Below the pieces are notes generated by a model. The model saw only the letters and a program-made list of their open reading frames with translations. It had not been told where the DNA came from and ran no database searches. Source: Thalassorhabdus alkalitolerans (lineage in GTDB: Bacteria; Bacillota; Bacilli; Bacillales; Marinococcaceae). From it: a stretch of DNA of 64,000 bases. Each line of letters starts with the position of its first letter. Within the stretch, counting starts at the first letter, position 1. The stretch is from assembly GCF_042656585.1 (NCBI RefSeq), contig NZ_JBHSPG010000023.1; one strand, given 5' to 3'. The translations under genes were made by a program, and so were the position numbers. Below are positions 50,900 to 59,166 of the stretch, piece after piece.

Positions 50900-51796
50900 G
50901 TGGCAAACCGTGCGTACAAAAAACAGTCGGGCGAAGAGCAGGGAAAAGGAAAGGTAATCGTTGTTTGCAGTGCTGTAGGCGGAACAGGAAGAACCTCTGT
51001 CACTGTTAATCTAGCAGCACTCCTGGCGAAAAGAAATTTGAAAGTAGATATTATAGATGGCAACCTCCAGTTTGGAGATACAGCAATGGCTCTTGACCTT
51101 CAGCCTTTTTATACCTTAAAAGAGTTAGCTGAAAGAAATGACATCTCAAATGCAAGGGACTACGCAGTACGGCACGAAACAGGAATTCAGTTAATTGCTT
51201 CTCCGACAAGACCTGAATTTGCAGAGCTTATCTCAACTAGCTTTCTTGCTTCTTTAACGAAAGAACTTTCTGAGGAAGCAAATGTGGTCCTTGTTGATGC
51301 CCAGCCTGGATTACCTGAATACAACATTGAGCTTATGGAACAAGCAGACAGCCTTTTTGTGGTGACAACGGCAGGCATGGCTGCTGTAAAAAATACAAAG
51401 ATCTTCATAGAAACGTTGGAGGCTCTTGGTCTTAAAGAAAAAGCTCACTTACTCGTAAATAAAGCAACTGCCCCGTCTGTTATAAAAGGGAAAGAGATAA
51501 TGGAACTAGTGGTTGTGGATATGGCCTGCTTTCTCCCAGAAGAAAGAAAACGAATGTCCCAGTCAATGGACCTGGGAAGGCCATTAGTGCTTGATGAGCC
51601 GCAGCGAAAGTATACAAAAGAGCTTGGAAGAATGATAGATGAACAGATTTTTTCTCAAATTAATGAAACCAGAAAATCTACTTCAAGGGGCTTTGTAAGG
51701 AAGGTTGACGAAAAGTTAAGAGGGACTGGGGGGAAGAGACGTGAGCTTATTAGCAAGACTACAATCAAAGAGCCAGACGGAAGTGAAAGTAACTAA
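50900..51796 (+). CDS. TadZ/CpaE-like ParA-family protein with altered Walker A
   Basis: This 298-residue protein starts at GTG 50900. It has a MinD/ParA fold but the deviant Walker A reads VGGTGRT (residues 26-32) where the usual motif is KGGxGKT; both lysines are replaced (Val and Arg). The switch region VDAQPGLPE is kept. TadZ proteins with altered P-loops localise pilus machinery and may not hydrolyse ATP. The 3' end overlaps the start of the CpaF gene by 56 bp in another frame. The C-terminal tail (RKSTSRGFVRKVDEKLRGTGGKRREL) is very basic. Confidence 0.87.
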   Translation: MANRAYKKQSGEEQGKGKVIVVCSAVGGTGRTSVTVNLAALLAKRNLKVDIIDGNLQFGDTAMALDLQPFYTLKELAERNDISNARDYAVRHETGIQLIASPTRPEFAELISTSFLASLTKELSEEANVVLVDAQPGLPEYNIELMEQADSLFVVTTAGMAAVKNTKIFIETLEALGLKEKAHLLVNKATAPSVIKGKEIMELVVVDMACFLPEERKRMSQSMDLGRPLVLDEPQRKYTKELGRMIDEQIFSQINETRKSTSRGFVRKVDEKLRGTGGKRRELISKTTIKEPDGSESN

Positions 51797-53222
51797 TTCA
51801 GTCGTAGATAAAGAGGCCGATCACCAAGAAAAAAAGAAAGGAAAAGAGCAGGATAGTGAGCTGAAACAAAGTCAGAAGCTGGAACCAAAAAAAGATACGG
51901 AAAAGAAATCTTCTTCATCTTCCTCTCCTTCGACTCCGAAAAATAAAAAGCAGCAACGCCCTGCACAGAGAGATGAATATAGTGAAATAAAAACTCTTAC
52001 GCTAAAGCACATCGTGAAAGAACGAAAAGATGAATCTATTGAGGATATTGTGGCTGATCTGGATTCAATTATTAATGAAGTTCTTACAGAGAATGAGAAT
52101 TTAAACAGGGTGAAGGAGTGGACAAGGCTAAAGGACGAGCTGATTAATGATTTAACAGGCTATGGGCCCATTAATCCACTCCTGCAAAATGAAGATGTTT
52201 CAGAAGTTATGGTAAACGGACCAGACAAAGTATACGCCGAGATTGGCGGGAAACTTCAGCTTACTGATGTGACCTTCAGGGATAACGACCATGTGATGGC
52301 GGTTCTTGAGAAGATTGTTGCTCCATTGGGGCGGAGAATTGATGAAAGCAGCCCAATGGTTGATGCTCGCCTGCAGGATGGTTCACGAGTGAATGCCATC
52401 ATTCCTCCTTTAGCACTGGGTGGTCCAACAATAACCATCCGTAAGTTTTCAAAGGATCCCTTTACCATTCATGACTTAATTCGCTTTGGCACTCTAACGG
52501 AAGAGATGGCTGACTTTATCAAAGCCTGCGTGGAAGCAAAGCTTAATATCTTTGTCAGCGGCGGTACCGGTTCCGGAAAAACAACGACTCTTAACGTATT
52601 ATCATCATTTATTTCAAATGAAGACCGGATTGTAACCATTGAGGATGCTGCAGAGCTTCAGCTTGGGCAGGAGCACGTCGTTTCCTTGGAAACACGTCCT
52701 CCCAATATAGAAGGAAAAGGAGCCATTACGATCCGCGACCTTGTAAGAAACTCTCTGCGAATGCGTCCTGACCGTATTGTCATAGGTGAGGTTCGAAGCG
52801 GTGAAGCGTTGGACATGCTCCAGGCAATGAATACAGGACATGACGGATCACTTGCTACCGGTCATTCAAACAGTCCCAGGGATATGGTGGCGCGATTGGA
52901 AACAATGGTGCTGATGGCGGGTATGGAGCTTCCGGTTAAAGCAATCAGGGAACAGATTGCAGGAGCGTTGAATGTCATTATTCAACAGTCAAGGTTGAAA
53001 GACGGATCACGACGGATCACAAATATTACAGAAGTACAAGGACTCGAAGGAGACATTATTGTTCTTCAGGATATTTTTACGTTTAAACAGTTTGGCGTGG
53101 ATGATAACGGGAAGATTCTTGGGAAATTGGTGCCCACAGGAGTGCGGCCGAAATTTTACGAGAGAATGGAATATGAAGGTATTTATTTGCCGCCGTCTAT
53201 TTTCACAGAAAGAGAGGAGTAG
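51741..53222 (+). CDS. CpaF/TadA secretion ATPase
   Basis: This 493-residue hexameric ATPase powers pilus extension. The start at GTG 51741 follows GGGGGG; the gene overlaps tadZ by 56 bp. The first 90 residues are highly charged and Ser/Lys-rich, then the ATPase core shows GPINPLLQNEDVSEVMVNGP, the Walker A GGTGSGKTT, the Asp-box and His-box, and TGHDGSLATGHSN. The LRMRPDRIVIGEVR is the Walker B region. It works with TadB and TadC encoded immediately downstream. Confidence 0.95.
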   Translation: MSLLARLQSKSQTEVKVTNSVVDKEADHQEKKKGKEQDSELKQSQKLEPKKDTEKKSSSSSSPSTPKNKKQQRPAQRDEYSEIKTLTLKHIVKERKDESIEDIVADLDSIINEVLTENENLNRVKEWTRLKDELINDLTGYGPINPLLQNEDVSEVMVNGPDKVYAEIGGKLQLTDVTFRDNDHVMAVLEKIVAPLGRRIDESSPMVDARLQDGSRVNAIIPPLALGGPTITIRKFSKDPFTIHDLIRFGTLTEEMADFIKACVEAKLNIFVSGGTGSGKTTTLNVLSSFISNEDRIVTIEDAAELQLGQEHVVSLETRPPNIEGKGAITIRDLVRNSLRMRPDRIVIGEVRSGEALDMLQAMNTGHDGSLATGHSNSPRDMVARLETMVLMAGMELPVKAIREQIAGALNVIIQQSRLKDGSRRITNITEVQGLEGDIIVLQDIFTFKQFGVDDNGKILGKLVPTGVRPKFYERMEYEGIYLPPSIFTEREE

Positions 53223-53225
53223 AAG

Positions 53226-54167
53226 ATGACCATATTATTGGTGCTTTCTGTGTTTTTAACCTCCTTTCTCCTGCTGTGGTCGATCACTCTTTTTCGTGCG
53301 AAAAAAGAAGCCGCAGACGCAGAAGCGGAGAAGATTAGAGAGCCTGTAACGATAAAAGGCTTGCTGAAAAATGGGAACCAGAAACTCAAGCTGCTTATAG
53401 TAAAAAAGAAAAAGCCCAGCAAGAAAAAAGATAAACTGGAACAGCAGCTGAGTGTAGCTGGTGTGCCGATAAAGCCTGAGGAATTTATTGTGTTTCAAGT
53501 GTTTGCTATCTTGATCGCAGGGGGACTGATGCACCTTTTAACCAGTCAGCTGATCTTAATGGCGGCAGGGGGAATGGTTGGGTACTTGATGCCAAAAATG
53601 TGGCTGAAGGCTAAACAGAAAAAACGAATGAAGCAATTTAATGAAGGACTCCCTGGAATGATTACATCTATTACTGGCTCCCTGCGAGCAGGTTTCAGCT
53701 TTCCTCAGTCTCTGCAAATGGTGGCAGAAGAGTCATATTCCCCTATTAGAGAGGAAGTTCAGCTTGTATTAAAATCCATGCAATACGGAACGACCCTGGA
53801 GGACGCACTGGTGGCATGGAAAGACAGAATGCCTAGCGAAGACCTGGATTTACTGGTTGAAGCTATTTTAATCCAAAGGCAGGTTGGCGGAAATCTTGCT
53901 TATCTCTTAGACAAGCTTGTGGAAACAACCAGGGAGCGTTCCAAGATAGAAGGGCAGGTTAAGACACTGACTGCTCAAGGAAGGCTTTCAGGAATCATAA
54001 TCAGTCTCCTTCCTGTCGGTCTCGGAGTTCTTATCTACATGATGAACCCGGAATATATGAGCACGCTATTTATTCATCCGATAGGGCAAGGAATGCTAGT
54101 GGCAGCAGTCATAGGCGGAGTCATCGGCTTTTTCCTCGTTCGAAAAATAACGACAATTGAGGTGTAA
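53226..54167 (+). CDS. TadB-like inner-membrane platform protein
   Basis: This 313-residue membrane protein starts three bases after the cpaF stop, behind AGAGGAG. It has an N-terminal hydrophobic segment, a basic linker, and a T2SSF-type domain (about 150-275) with GLPGMITSITGSLRAGFSFPQSLQMVAEES. Two terminal hydrophobic helices follow. TadB and TadC form the membrane platform that couples CpaF to the pilus. Confidence 0.92.
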   Translation: MTILLVLSVFLTSFLLLWSITLFRAKKEAADAEAEKIREPVTIKGLLKNGNQKLKLLIVKKKKPSKKKDKLEQQLSVAGVPIKPEEFIVFQVFAILIAGGLMHLLTSQLILMAAGGMVGYLMPKMWLKAKQKKRMKQFNEGLPGMITSITGSLRAGFSFPQSLQMVAEESYSPIREEVQLVLKSMQYGTTLEDALVAWKDRMPSEDLDLLVEAILIQRQVGGNLAYLLDKLVETTRERSKIEGQVKTLTAQGRLSGIIISLLPVGLGVLIYMMNPEYMSTLFIHPIGQGMLVAAVIGGVIGFFLVRKITTIEV

Positions 54168-54172
54168 GAAAG

Positions 54173-55075
54173 ATGTTTTCCTTATATATGGGGTTCTTTA
54201 CATTTGCCACTCTTCTTTTCTACGCGTTCTTTGCTTTTCGGGCGGAAAGAAAAAGCGTGGAGCAACGAATAAAGGTCTATTTTTCAGACATAGGCGATGC
54301 AGGTGAAGTAGACGATCGCTCTTTCTATGAGCGGGTGATTGATCCTTTTTGGAAAAATTCGAAGAGAAAATTCCAAAGAAAGCTGAACAAAGAAAAGGCA
54401 ACGCAATTGGAAATCAGGCTGCTGCAGGCAGGACAGCCTTTTGGCTTTAGTCCGGTAGAGTTTAAGATCTTCCAGCTGGCTCTTCTTATTCTTTTTCCTG
54501 CAATGGGAGCAGGGTATGCTTTTTTACTCCGAGCAGATGCCTTATTCTTGTTGCTGATAGCGGCAGCTTCCACAGGAGCCGCTGTCTTACTGCCAAAGCA
54601 ATATTTGAAGATGAAAGCACAGAAACGAAGCAAGCTTGCGTTAAAGGAGCTTCCTGATACATTAGACTTGCTGACGATCAGTCTTGAAGCAGGCCTTGGT
54701 TTTGACGCTGCGCTGAGTAAAGTGGTGGCGAAGAAAAAAGGGGTGCTGGCTGACGAATTCAAAGTGTGCCTTGAAGAAATAAGGCTTGGGAAAACAAGAA
54801 AAGAAGCACTGAGCGGGATTAATGAGCGTTTAGATGTAGAAGAGCTGAAAGCTTTCATTTATAACGTCATCCAGGCAGAAAAGTTAGGAATAGGGATGGT
54901 ATCTGTGCTGCGAGTGCAGACGGATGATATTCGGGAAAAGCGTAAGCAGCGAGCAGAGGAAGCCGCCATGAAAGCACCAATTAAAATGATGTTTCCTTTA
55001 ATTCTGTTCATTTTCCCGACCCTATTTATTATTCTCCTAGGTCCCGCAATGCTCCAGCTTCTTGAAAGCTTCTAA
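54173..55075 (+). CDS. TadC-like inner-membrane platform protein
   Basis: This 300-residue protein starts five bases after the tadB stop. The T2SSF domain is at about 165-290, with ELPDTLDLLTISLEAGLGFDAALSKV, and the hydrophobic segments match the TadC layout. It is the last gene of the pilus operon; a GGTGCC repeat array begins seven bases after its stop. No clear T-rich terminator was seen, so the first palindrome of the array may take that role. Confidence 0.92.
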   Translation: MFSLYMGFFTFATLLFYAFFAFRAERKSVEQRIKVYFSDIGDAGEVDDRSFYERVIDPFWKNSKRKFQRKLNKEKATQLEIRLLQAGQPFGFSPVEFKIFQLALLILFPAMGAGYAFLLRADALFLLLIAAASTGAAVLLPKQYLKMKAQKRSKLALKELPDTLDLLTISLEAGLGFDAALSKVVAKKKGVLADEFKVCLEEIRLGKTRKEALSGINERLDVEELKAFIYNVIQAEKLGIGMVSVLRVQTDDIREKRKQRAEEAAMKAPIKMMFPLILFIFPTLFIILLGPAMLQLLESF

Positions 55076-55081
55076 CGTAGG

Positions 55082-55312
55082 GGTGCCTCCAGCAAGGCGC
55101 AGCGGGGTGCCAGGCACCTCGCTTGATCAATTAAGTAAAAATCCATTAGTACCAAGGGTTGCAGTGTGTTTCCTGTTACAGAGATGTTACATACAGCGGG
55201 GGTGGGTGCCTGGCACCCTGGCATGGCGAAAAAGGAAGAAACCATTAGTGCCAGGGGTTGCAGCGTATTTCGTGTTACAGGGATGTTACATACTGCAGGG
55301 GTGCCAGGCACC
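55082..55312. repeat. GGTGCC palindrome array 4
   Basis: A degenerate GGTGCCT (55082) is followed by palindromes at 55106-55118 (A centre), 55205-55217 (T centre) and 55300-55312 (A centre). Steps are 99 and 95 bp. The long spacers match array 3. Plus- and minus-strand frames through this region are repeat-derived and were rejected. Confidence 0.88.
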
Positions 55313-55665
55313 ATTAAAGGCACCATTTACCATAGTTTTTCATATTTTTCCGTTATTGTACGTTTATCTCACATAACTGCTGGGAAACACACATAATGAA
55401 ACATCAAGTTTCTATCATTTAGCCTATTACTATACTGGAGGTGAGGGTAGTTTAAAGGAAGTGTAAAGAGCAAAGAAGCTAAAAAAGAGAACTGCTTTAC
55501 AATGATTACTAAATGTAAAAAAATGCTCCCTTTATACTAACTTCGACTTCTATCTAAAATACAATCTGCCAGACATTTTACCAAAGCAATGGCTCAAGCT
55601 ACTTTTCCTGACGACTCCGTACAACTTGTTTGTATTTAGGGGAAAATTATAGGAGGGTATTTGAA
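55313..55665. other. Intergenic stretch before the Asp-tract protein
   Basis: About 350 bp, AT-rich. It holds the leader of the acidic surface protein with a TAGGAGGG site near its end. No other gene, RNA or promoter pair was assigned. Confidence 0.45.
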
Positions 55666-56415
55666 ATGAGCAATAACAGAATTGATTACAGACAAAAGAT
55701 GGAACGAAACAGAAAAAGGTCACATAAAAAGACTGTCAGTGTACTAGCCGCTGCCTCTATTATTGCGCTACCAATGAGTGCAGGCGCAGCTGATGCAGAA
55801 GATGATGATAGTTTACTAGCGTTCGGACCTGATGTGGCAGAAGCTCAAGATGATGCTGAAGAAGAAGGCACTGACTTAGATGCAGATGCAGATGAGGACG
55901 ACGATGACGACGATGACGATGATGATGACGACGATGATGATGATGTAGTGGACGACGACGATGACGACGATGACGATGATGATGATGTAGTGGACGACGA
56001 CGATGACGACGACGATGATGATGACGACGATGATGATGATGTAGTGGACGACGACGATGACGACGATGACGATGATGATGATGTAGTGGATGACGACGAT
56101 GACGATGATGATGATGATGATGACGATGACGACGATGATGATGTAGTGGACGACGACGATGACGATGATGACGATGATGATGTAGTGGACGACGACGATG
56201 ACGACGATGATGATGACGACGATGATGATGATGATGAGTACGATGAAGACACTGACACTGATGCAGACGATGCCTACGGCGATGACGAGCATACTGGTGA
56301 AGGTGAAACACTTCCTGATACTGCAGCAGGGATCTTTAACCTAGGTGCTATTGGTATTGCAGCGCTAATGGCAAGCTGGGCTGGAAGAATCTTTGGTAAA
56401 AGAAGAGAAGAGTAA
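55666..56415 (+). CDS. Asp-tract surface protein with LPDTA sorting signal
   Basis: This is a 249-residue protein from ATG 55666, nine bases after AGGAGG; an upstream in-frame ATG at 55630 lacks a site. After a signal peptide (about 1-44, KKTVSVLAAASIIALPMSAGA) and an acidic stretch, residues about 80-195 are almost pure Asp. The Asp runs have lengths near 16, 12, 16, 12, 18, 11 and 16, and the first six end in Val-Val. The C-terminal sorting signal is LPDTA (216-220) then a hydrophobic segment and RRE. The next gene is a sortase, so it is probably anchored to peptidoglycan as an anionic stalk. Calcium binding or halophilic wall shielding are possible roles. Confidence 0.85.
   Translation: MSNNRIDYRQKMERNRKRSHKKTVSVLAAASIIALPMSAGAADAEDDDSLLAFGPDVAEAQDDAEEEGTDLDADADEDDDDDDDDDDDDDDDDVVDDDDDDDDDDDDVVDDDDDDDDDDDDDDDDVVDDDDDDDDDDDDVVDDDDDDDDDDDDDDDDDDVVDDDDDDDDDDDVVDDDDDDDDDDDDDDDDEYDEDTDTDADDAYGDDEHTGEGETLPDTAAGIFNLGAIGIAALMASWAGRIFGKRREE
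55892..56236 (+). repeat. Tandem GAC/GAT repeat coding for Asp tracts
   Basis: Only GAC and GAT codons occur between GTAGTG pairs, which mark each Val-Val. Six GTAGTG sites divide the region into blocks of about 12 and 16 codons. The mixed codon use shows protein-level selection or old expansion rather than a fresh trinucleotide slip. Confidence 0.9.
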
Positions 56416-56439
56416 GATAAAATAAGTGATGGTAATCGC

Positions 56440-56468
56440 CCCCACTAGCTGCCTAGTGGGGCTTTTTT
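56440..56468 (+). terminator. Intrinsic terminator after the Asp-tract gene
   Basis: CCCCACTAG (56440-56448) pairs with CTAGTGGGG (56453-56461), followed by C and six T. Confidence 0.92.
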
Positions 56469-56581
56469 CAAAATGTATCCTACATATATTTCTATTACTC
56501 CAAGAAAGGGGAAAAGGCTATGTAATGATTAGAAAACATTCTTCCTGATCAGGAGAACTGAATGTGTAAGGAGGAGAAATG

Positions 56582-57268
56582 ATGATAAGAAAAATATCGA
56601 ATTGGCTTTTTGTGATTGGCATTGTCCTTATCTCAGCCAATATCTTTTTATATTTGAACCAAAGTAACAGTACATCTGGTGCTTTAGGAGATGCTGAAGC
56701 TTTGCTGGGAGGAAGTGACAACTCCTACGAGGAAGAAGCTCAGGATGAGACTTTACAAAGACATGACGATAGTGCGGCTCACACGGAAGGTGAGTTTGAA
56801 GAAAATAAACCCCCTCATATGATTAACGAAGAGCCTCCTTCGATGACAAAAGAAGAATTTGAACCACAAGTAAATGAAGTGATAGGACTTTTACACATCC
56901 CTAAACTGGATGAGTCTCTTCCCATCATCGGTGGTGTAGATGATGAGCAGCTTGACAGGGGTGTCGGTCATCTTCCTAGTACAGTTCTTCCTATGGATGG
57001 GGATCAAATTTTGTTATCTGGTCATCGTGATACAGTTTTTACTAACTTTGACGAGCTGGAAAAAGGAGATAACTTTATCGTTGAGCTTCCTTATGGAAAG
57101 TTTGAATATGAAATGAAAGAAACTGAAATTGTCGACAAGGACGATACAAGCGTCATCCGTTCTATGGATGAAGAAGTATTAACTTTGTCTACTTGTTACC
57201 CTTTCAGCTATCTTGGAAATGCACCGGAAAGATACGTTATCTATGCTTATCCAGTAGAACAGGAATAA
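56582..57268 (+). CDS. Class D-like sortase
   Basis: This 228-residue sortase starts at ATG 56582, seven bases after AAGGAGG; an ATG three bases earlier is too close. An N-terminal membrane segment (about 7-27) and a Ser/Glu-rich stalk precede the catalytic domain. Catalytic residues are His148 (LSGHRDTVF), Cys205 (TLSTCYPF) and Arg217 (APERYVIYA). The enzyme would link the LPDTA protein upstream to the wall; class D sortases such as YhcS of Bacillus subtilis use LPDTS/LPDTA motifs. A terminator between the two genes points to separate promoters. Confidence 0.92.
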   Translation: MIRKISNWLFVIGIVLISANIFLYLNQSNSTSGALGDAEALLGGSDNSYEEEAQDETLQRHDDSAAHTEGEFEENKPPHMINEEPPSMTKEEFEPQVNEVIGLLHIPKLDESLPIIGGVDDEQLDRGVGHLPSTVLPMDGDQILLSGHRDTVFTNFDELEKGDNFIVELPYGKFEYEMKETEIVDKDDTSVIRSMDEEVLTLSTCYPFSYLGNAPERYVIYAYPVEQE

Positions 57269-57324
57269 CCTTTAGGGCGCTCCCTGCATTGGGAAGCGCT
57301 CTTTTATTGTTGCGGTAGTAAAGC

Positions 57325-57619
57325 GGTGCCTGGCACCTTAATTGGGATTATAAGGTAAATCCTTTAGCGGCAGGGGTTACGGTGTTGAATGTATTACAAC
57401 AGAGTTACAGCAGGTAGAGGTGCCAGGCACCCAAAGTGGGAGGAACAGGTAAATGCTTTGGTGACAAGGGTTTCACGGTTGAATGCATTACAGCAGTGTT
57501 ACAACGCGTAGGGGTGCCAGGCACCCAAAATGGGAGGAACAGGGAAATGCTTTGGTGGCAAGGATTACGTGGATGAATGTATGACAACAGTGTTACAACG
57601 CGTAGGGGTGCCAGGCACC
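57325..57619. repeat. GGTGCC palindrome array 5 (four copies, 94-bp period)
   Basis: Palindromes lie at 57325-57337 (T centre), 57419-57431, 57513-57525 and 57607-57619 (A centre). All three steps are 94 bp. The spacers are similar to each other (GGAGGAACAGG, TTACAACGCGTAGGGG) but form a third family. Frames on the minus strand across this region are not supported. Confidence 0.9.
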
Positions 57620-57720
57620 ACCCAGGCACCACCCAAAAATGCAGGCACTGAAAAATGGAGCTTTGGACTGGAATCGTGGTAAGATGAACGCATGATTCAG
57701 AAAGACGTTCAGGAGGAACC

Positions 57721-58470
57721 ATGACTACATTAATTATAAATGCTGATGATTTTGGTTTGACTCGAGGAGTTAATGATGGAATCATCAAAGCCCATACAGA
57801 TGGTATCGTCAACTCTACCACTTTGCTTGTGAACATGCCTGGCACAAAGGATGCTGTAAGGAAAATGAAGGATTATCCTGACCTTGGTGTCGGCATCCAT
57901 CTTACCTTGTCCTGCGGCAGTCCGGTAAGATCCGATGTTCCTTCTCTTGTTAACGAGGAAGGCAGCTTTAAACTGACAAAGACCTACCGAGAAGTTGATC
58001 CAAAAGAGATTAACGTTTCTGACGTGGAAAAAGAATGGCGGGCACAATTACAAACCTTTCTTTCTTTCGGGATCTACCCGACACACATAGACAGCCACCA
58101 CCATATTCACGGATGGGACCCTCTCTATCCGGTCATCCATAAGCTTTCCAAGGAATATTCTCTTCCGGTCCGTAATGTGTTCCAGAACACAAAGTCACAA
58201 GGAATTCAGCTTCACACTGCTATTTTCCGTGATGATTTCTATAAAAACGGCACAGGCCTAAAGTACTTTCACAAACTTCAAAAAGAAGTGAGCACAGAGG
58301 AAGTGGTTGAAGTCATGGTTCACCCAGGCTTCATTGATGACGACTTAAGAAATATTTCTTCATTTCTGGAGAGACGTGAAAAAGAGCTTGAACTGTTAAC
58401 GGCTATCCAGCTTCCGAAAGGCATGAGGCTCGCTGAAAGAAGAAATAGAGAGAAATTCTGTACAACATAA
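57721..58470 (+). CDS. YdjC/ChbG-type carbohydrate deacetylase
   Basis: This 249-residue enzyme belongs to the YdjC family, which removes acetyl groups from N-acetylated oligosaccharides such as chitin disaccharide. The metal-binding pattern is present: NADDFG (7-12), IHLTLSCG, and HIDSHHHIHG, supplying Asp and His ligands. The Arg-rich SLPVRNVF stretch also fits. A CAGGAGG site precedes the ATG. It lies apart from other sugar-catabolic genes, after a repeat array. Substrate unknown. Confidence 0.87.
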   Translation: MTTLIINADDFGLTRGVNDGIIKAHTDGIVNSTTLLVNMPGTKDAVRKMKDYPDLGVGIHLTLSCGSPVRSDVPSLVNEEGSFKLTKTYREVDPKEINVSDVEKEWRAQLQTFLSFGIYPTHIDSHHHIHGWDPLYPVIHKLSKEYSLPVRNVFQNTKSQGIQLHTAIFRDDFYKNGTGLKYFHKLQKEVSTEEVVEVMVHPGFIDDDLRNISSFLERREKELELLTAIQLPKGMRLAERRNREKFCTT

Positions 58471-58523
58471 CAATGCCCCTCAATGAAAATCAGATTTTCC
58501 AAAATAAATTCCATATAAAAAGA

Positions 58524-58568
58524 AGGCTGTCCTGCTGGTATTTACCACCTAAAGGGCAGCTTTTTTAT
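58524..58568 (+). terminator. Intrinsic terminator after the YdjC-like gene
   Basis: GGCTGTCC pairs with GGGCAGC around a secondary GGTA/TACC hairpin, and TTTTTT follows. Confidence 0.8.
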
Positions 58569-58755
58569 ATGTTAAACCTTTATTCCTTTTTTAAAAAAAC
58601 TTTAATTTCAACAAAGTAGTGAATTTTCATTTCTAAAGTCGTAAAATATAAGTATATTTTTCCATTTATATAGGCTGTAATTCTCTGTTAGTGATCTGTC
58701 TTTTTTCACAGTCAGCAGGCTTGAAAGTCAAAATCATACATAAGGGGGAAGGGAA

Positions 58756-59151
58756 ATGTCAGAGGAGCAGTCAGTAGAACCGAAAAAGGCCAATGTCTTA
58801 GGAATGCAGTTTTGGGTGGGAGCAAGCTTAGGGATAGTGCTGGGGATTGGAATGGCGTTTTTGTTTGGAATGATGGGCGGGGGAATGGAAGCAAGCGGAG
58901 CCGATCGAAGCGAGGTATTAAAACAGTCCCAGGAGTTTTATGAAGAGGAGCTGATTGCCCCGTCCACGGCTGTTTGGGCACCAATGAATGAATCAGAAGT
59001 TGAGTATTTGGGCGGCGACCGTTACCGTGTGGAAAGCCATGTAGATGCACAAAACGAAAATGGTGCACAAATACGAGAAAGATATGAAATGTGGATGCTT
59101 TATGACCCTGACAAAGAAGAGTGGGAAATGGAAGTTTACTATAACAACTAA
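58756..59151 (+). CDS. Single-span membrane protein, unknown function
   Basis: This is a 131-residue protein with one hydrophobic segment (about 14-42, QFWVGASLGIVLGIGMAF) and an acidic outer domain ending in EMWMLYDPDKEEWEMEVYY. I do not recognise the family. It is followed 15 bp later by the TcaA-like protein, behind AAAGGAGGG, so the two are probably co-transcribed and may work together. A GGGGGAAGGG site precedes its ATG. Confidence 0.7.
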   Translation: MSEEQSVEPKKANVLGMQFWVGASLGIVLGIGMAFLFGMMGGGMEASGADRSEVLKQSQEFYEEELIAPSTAVWAPMNESEVEYLGGDRYRVESHVDAQNENGAQIRERYEMWMLYDPDKEEWEMEVYYNN

Positions 59152-59166
59152 AAGGAGGGAAGAGCT

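Noticed and set aside
55062..55396. Plus- and minus-strand frames through array 4
   Set aside because: Repeat-derived sequence without ribosome sites.
55760..56311. Long minus-strand frames rich in Ser, His or Val opposite the Asp-tract gene
   Set aside because: They are mirror products of GAC/GAT repeats (Ser from minus-strand TCG/ATC phases, etc.) with no ribosome site; the plus-strand gene has signal peptide and sorting signal.
29811..57619. GGTGCC arrays as CRISPR
   Set aside because: Spacers within an array are similar to each other, the repeat is a 13-bp palindrome, the period is 94 bp, and no cas gene is visible.
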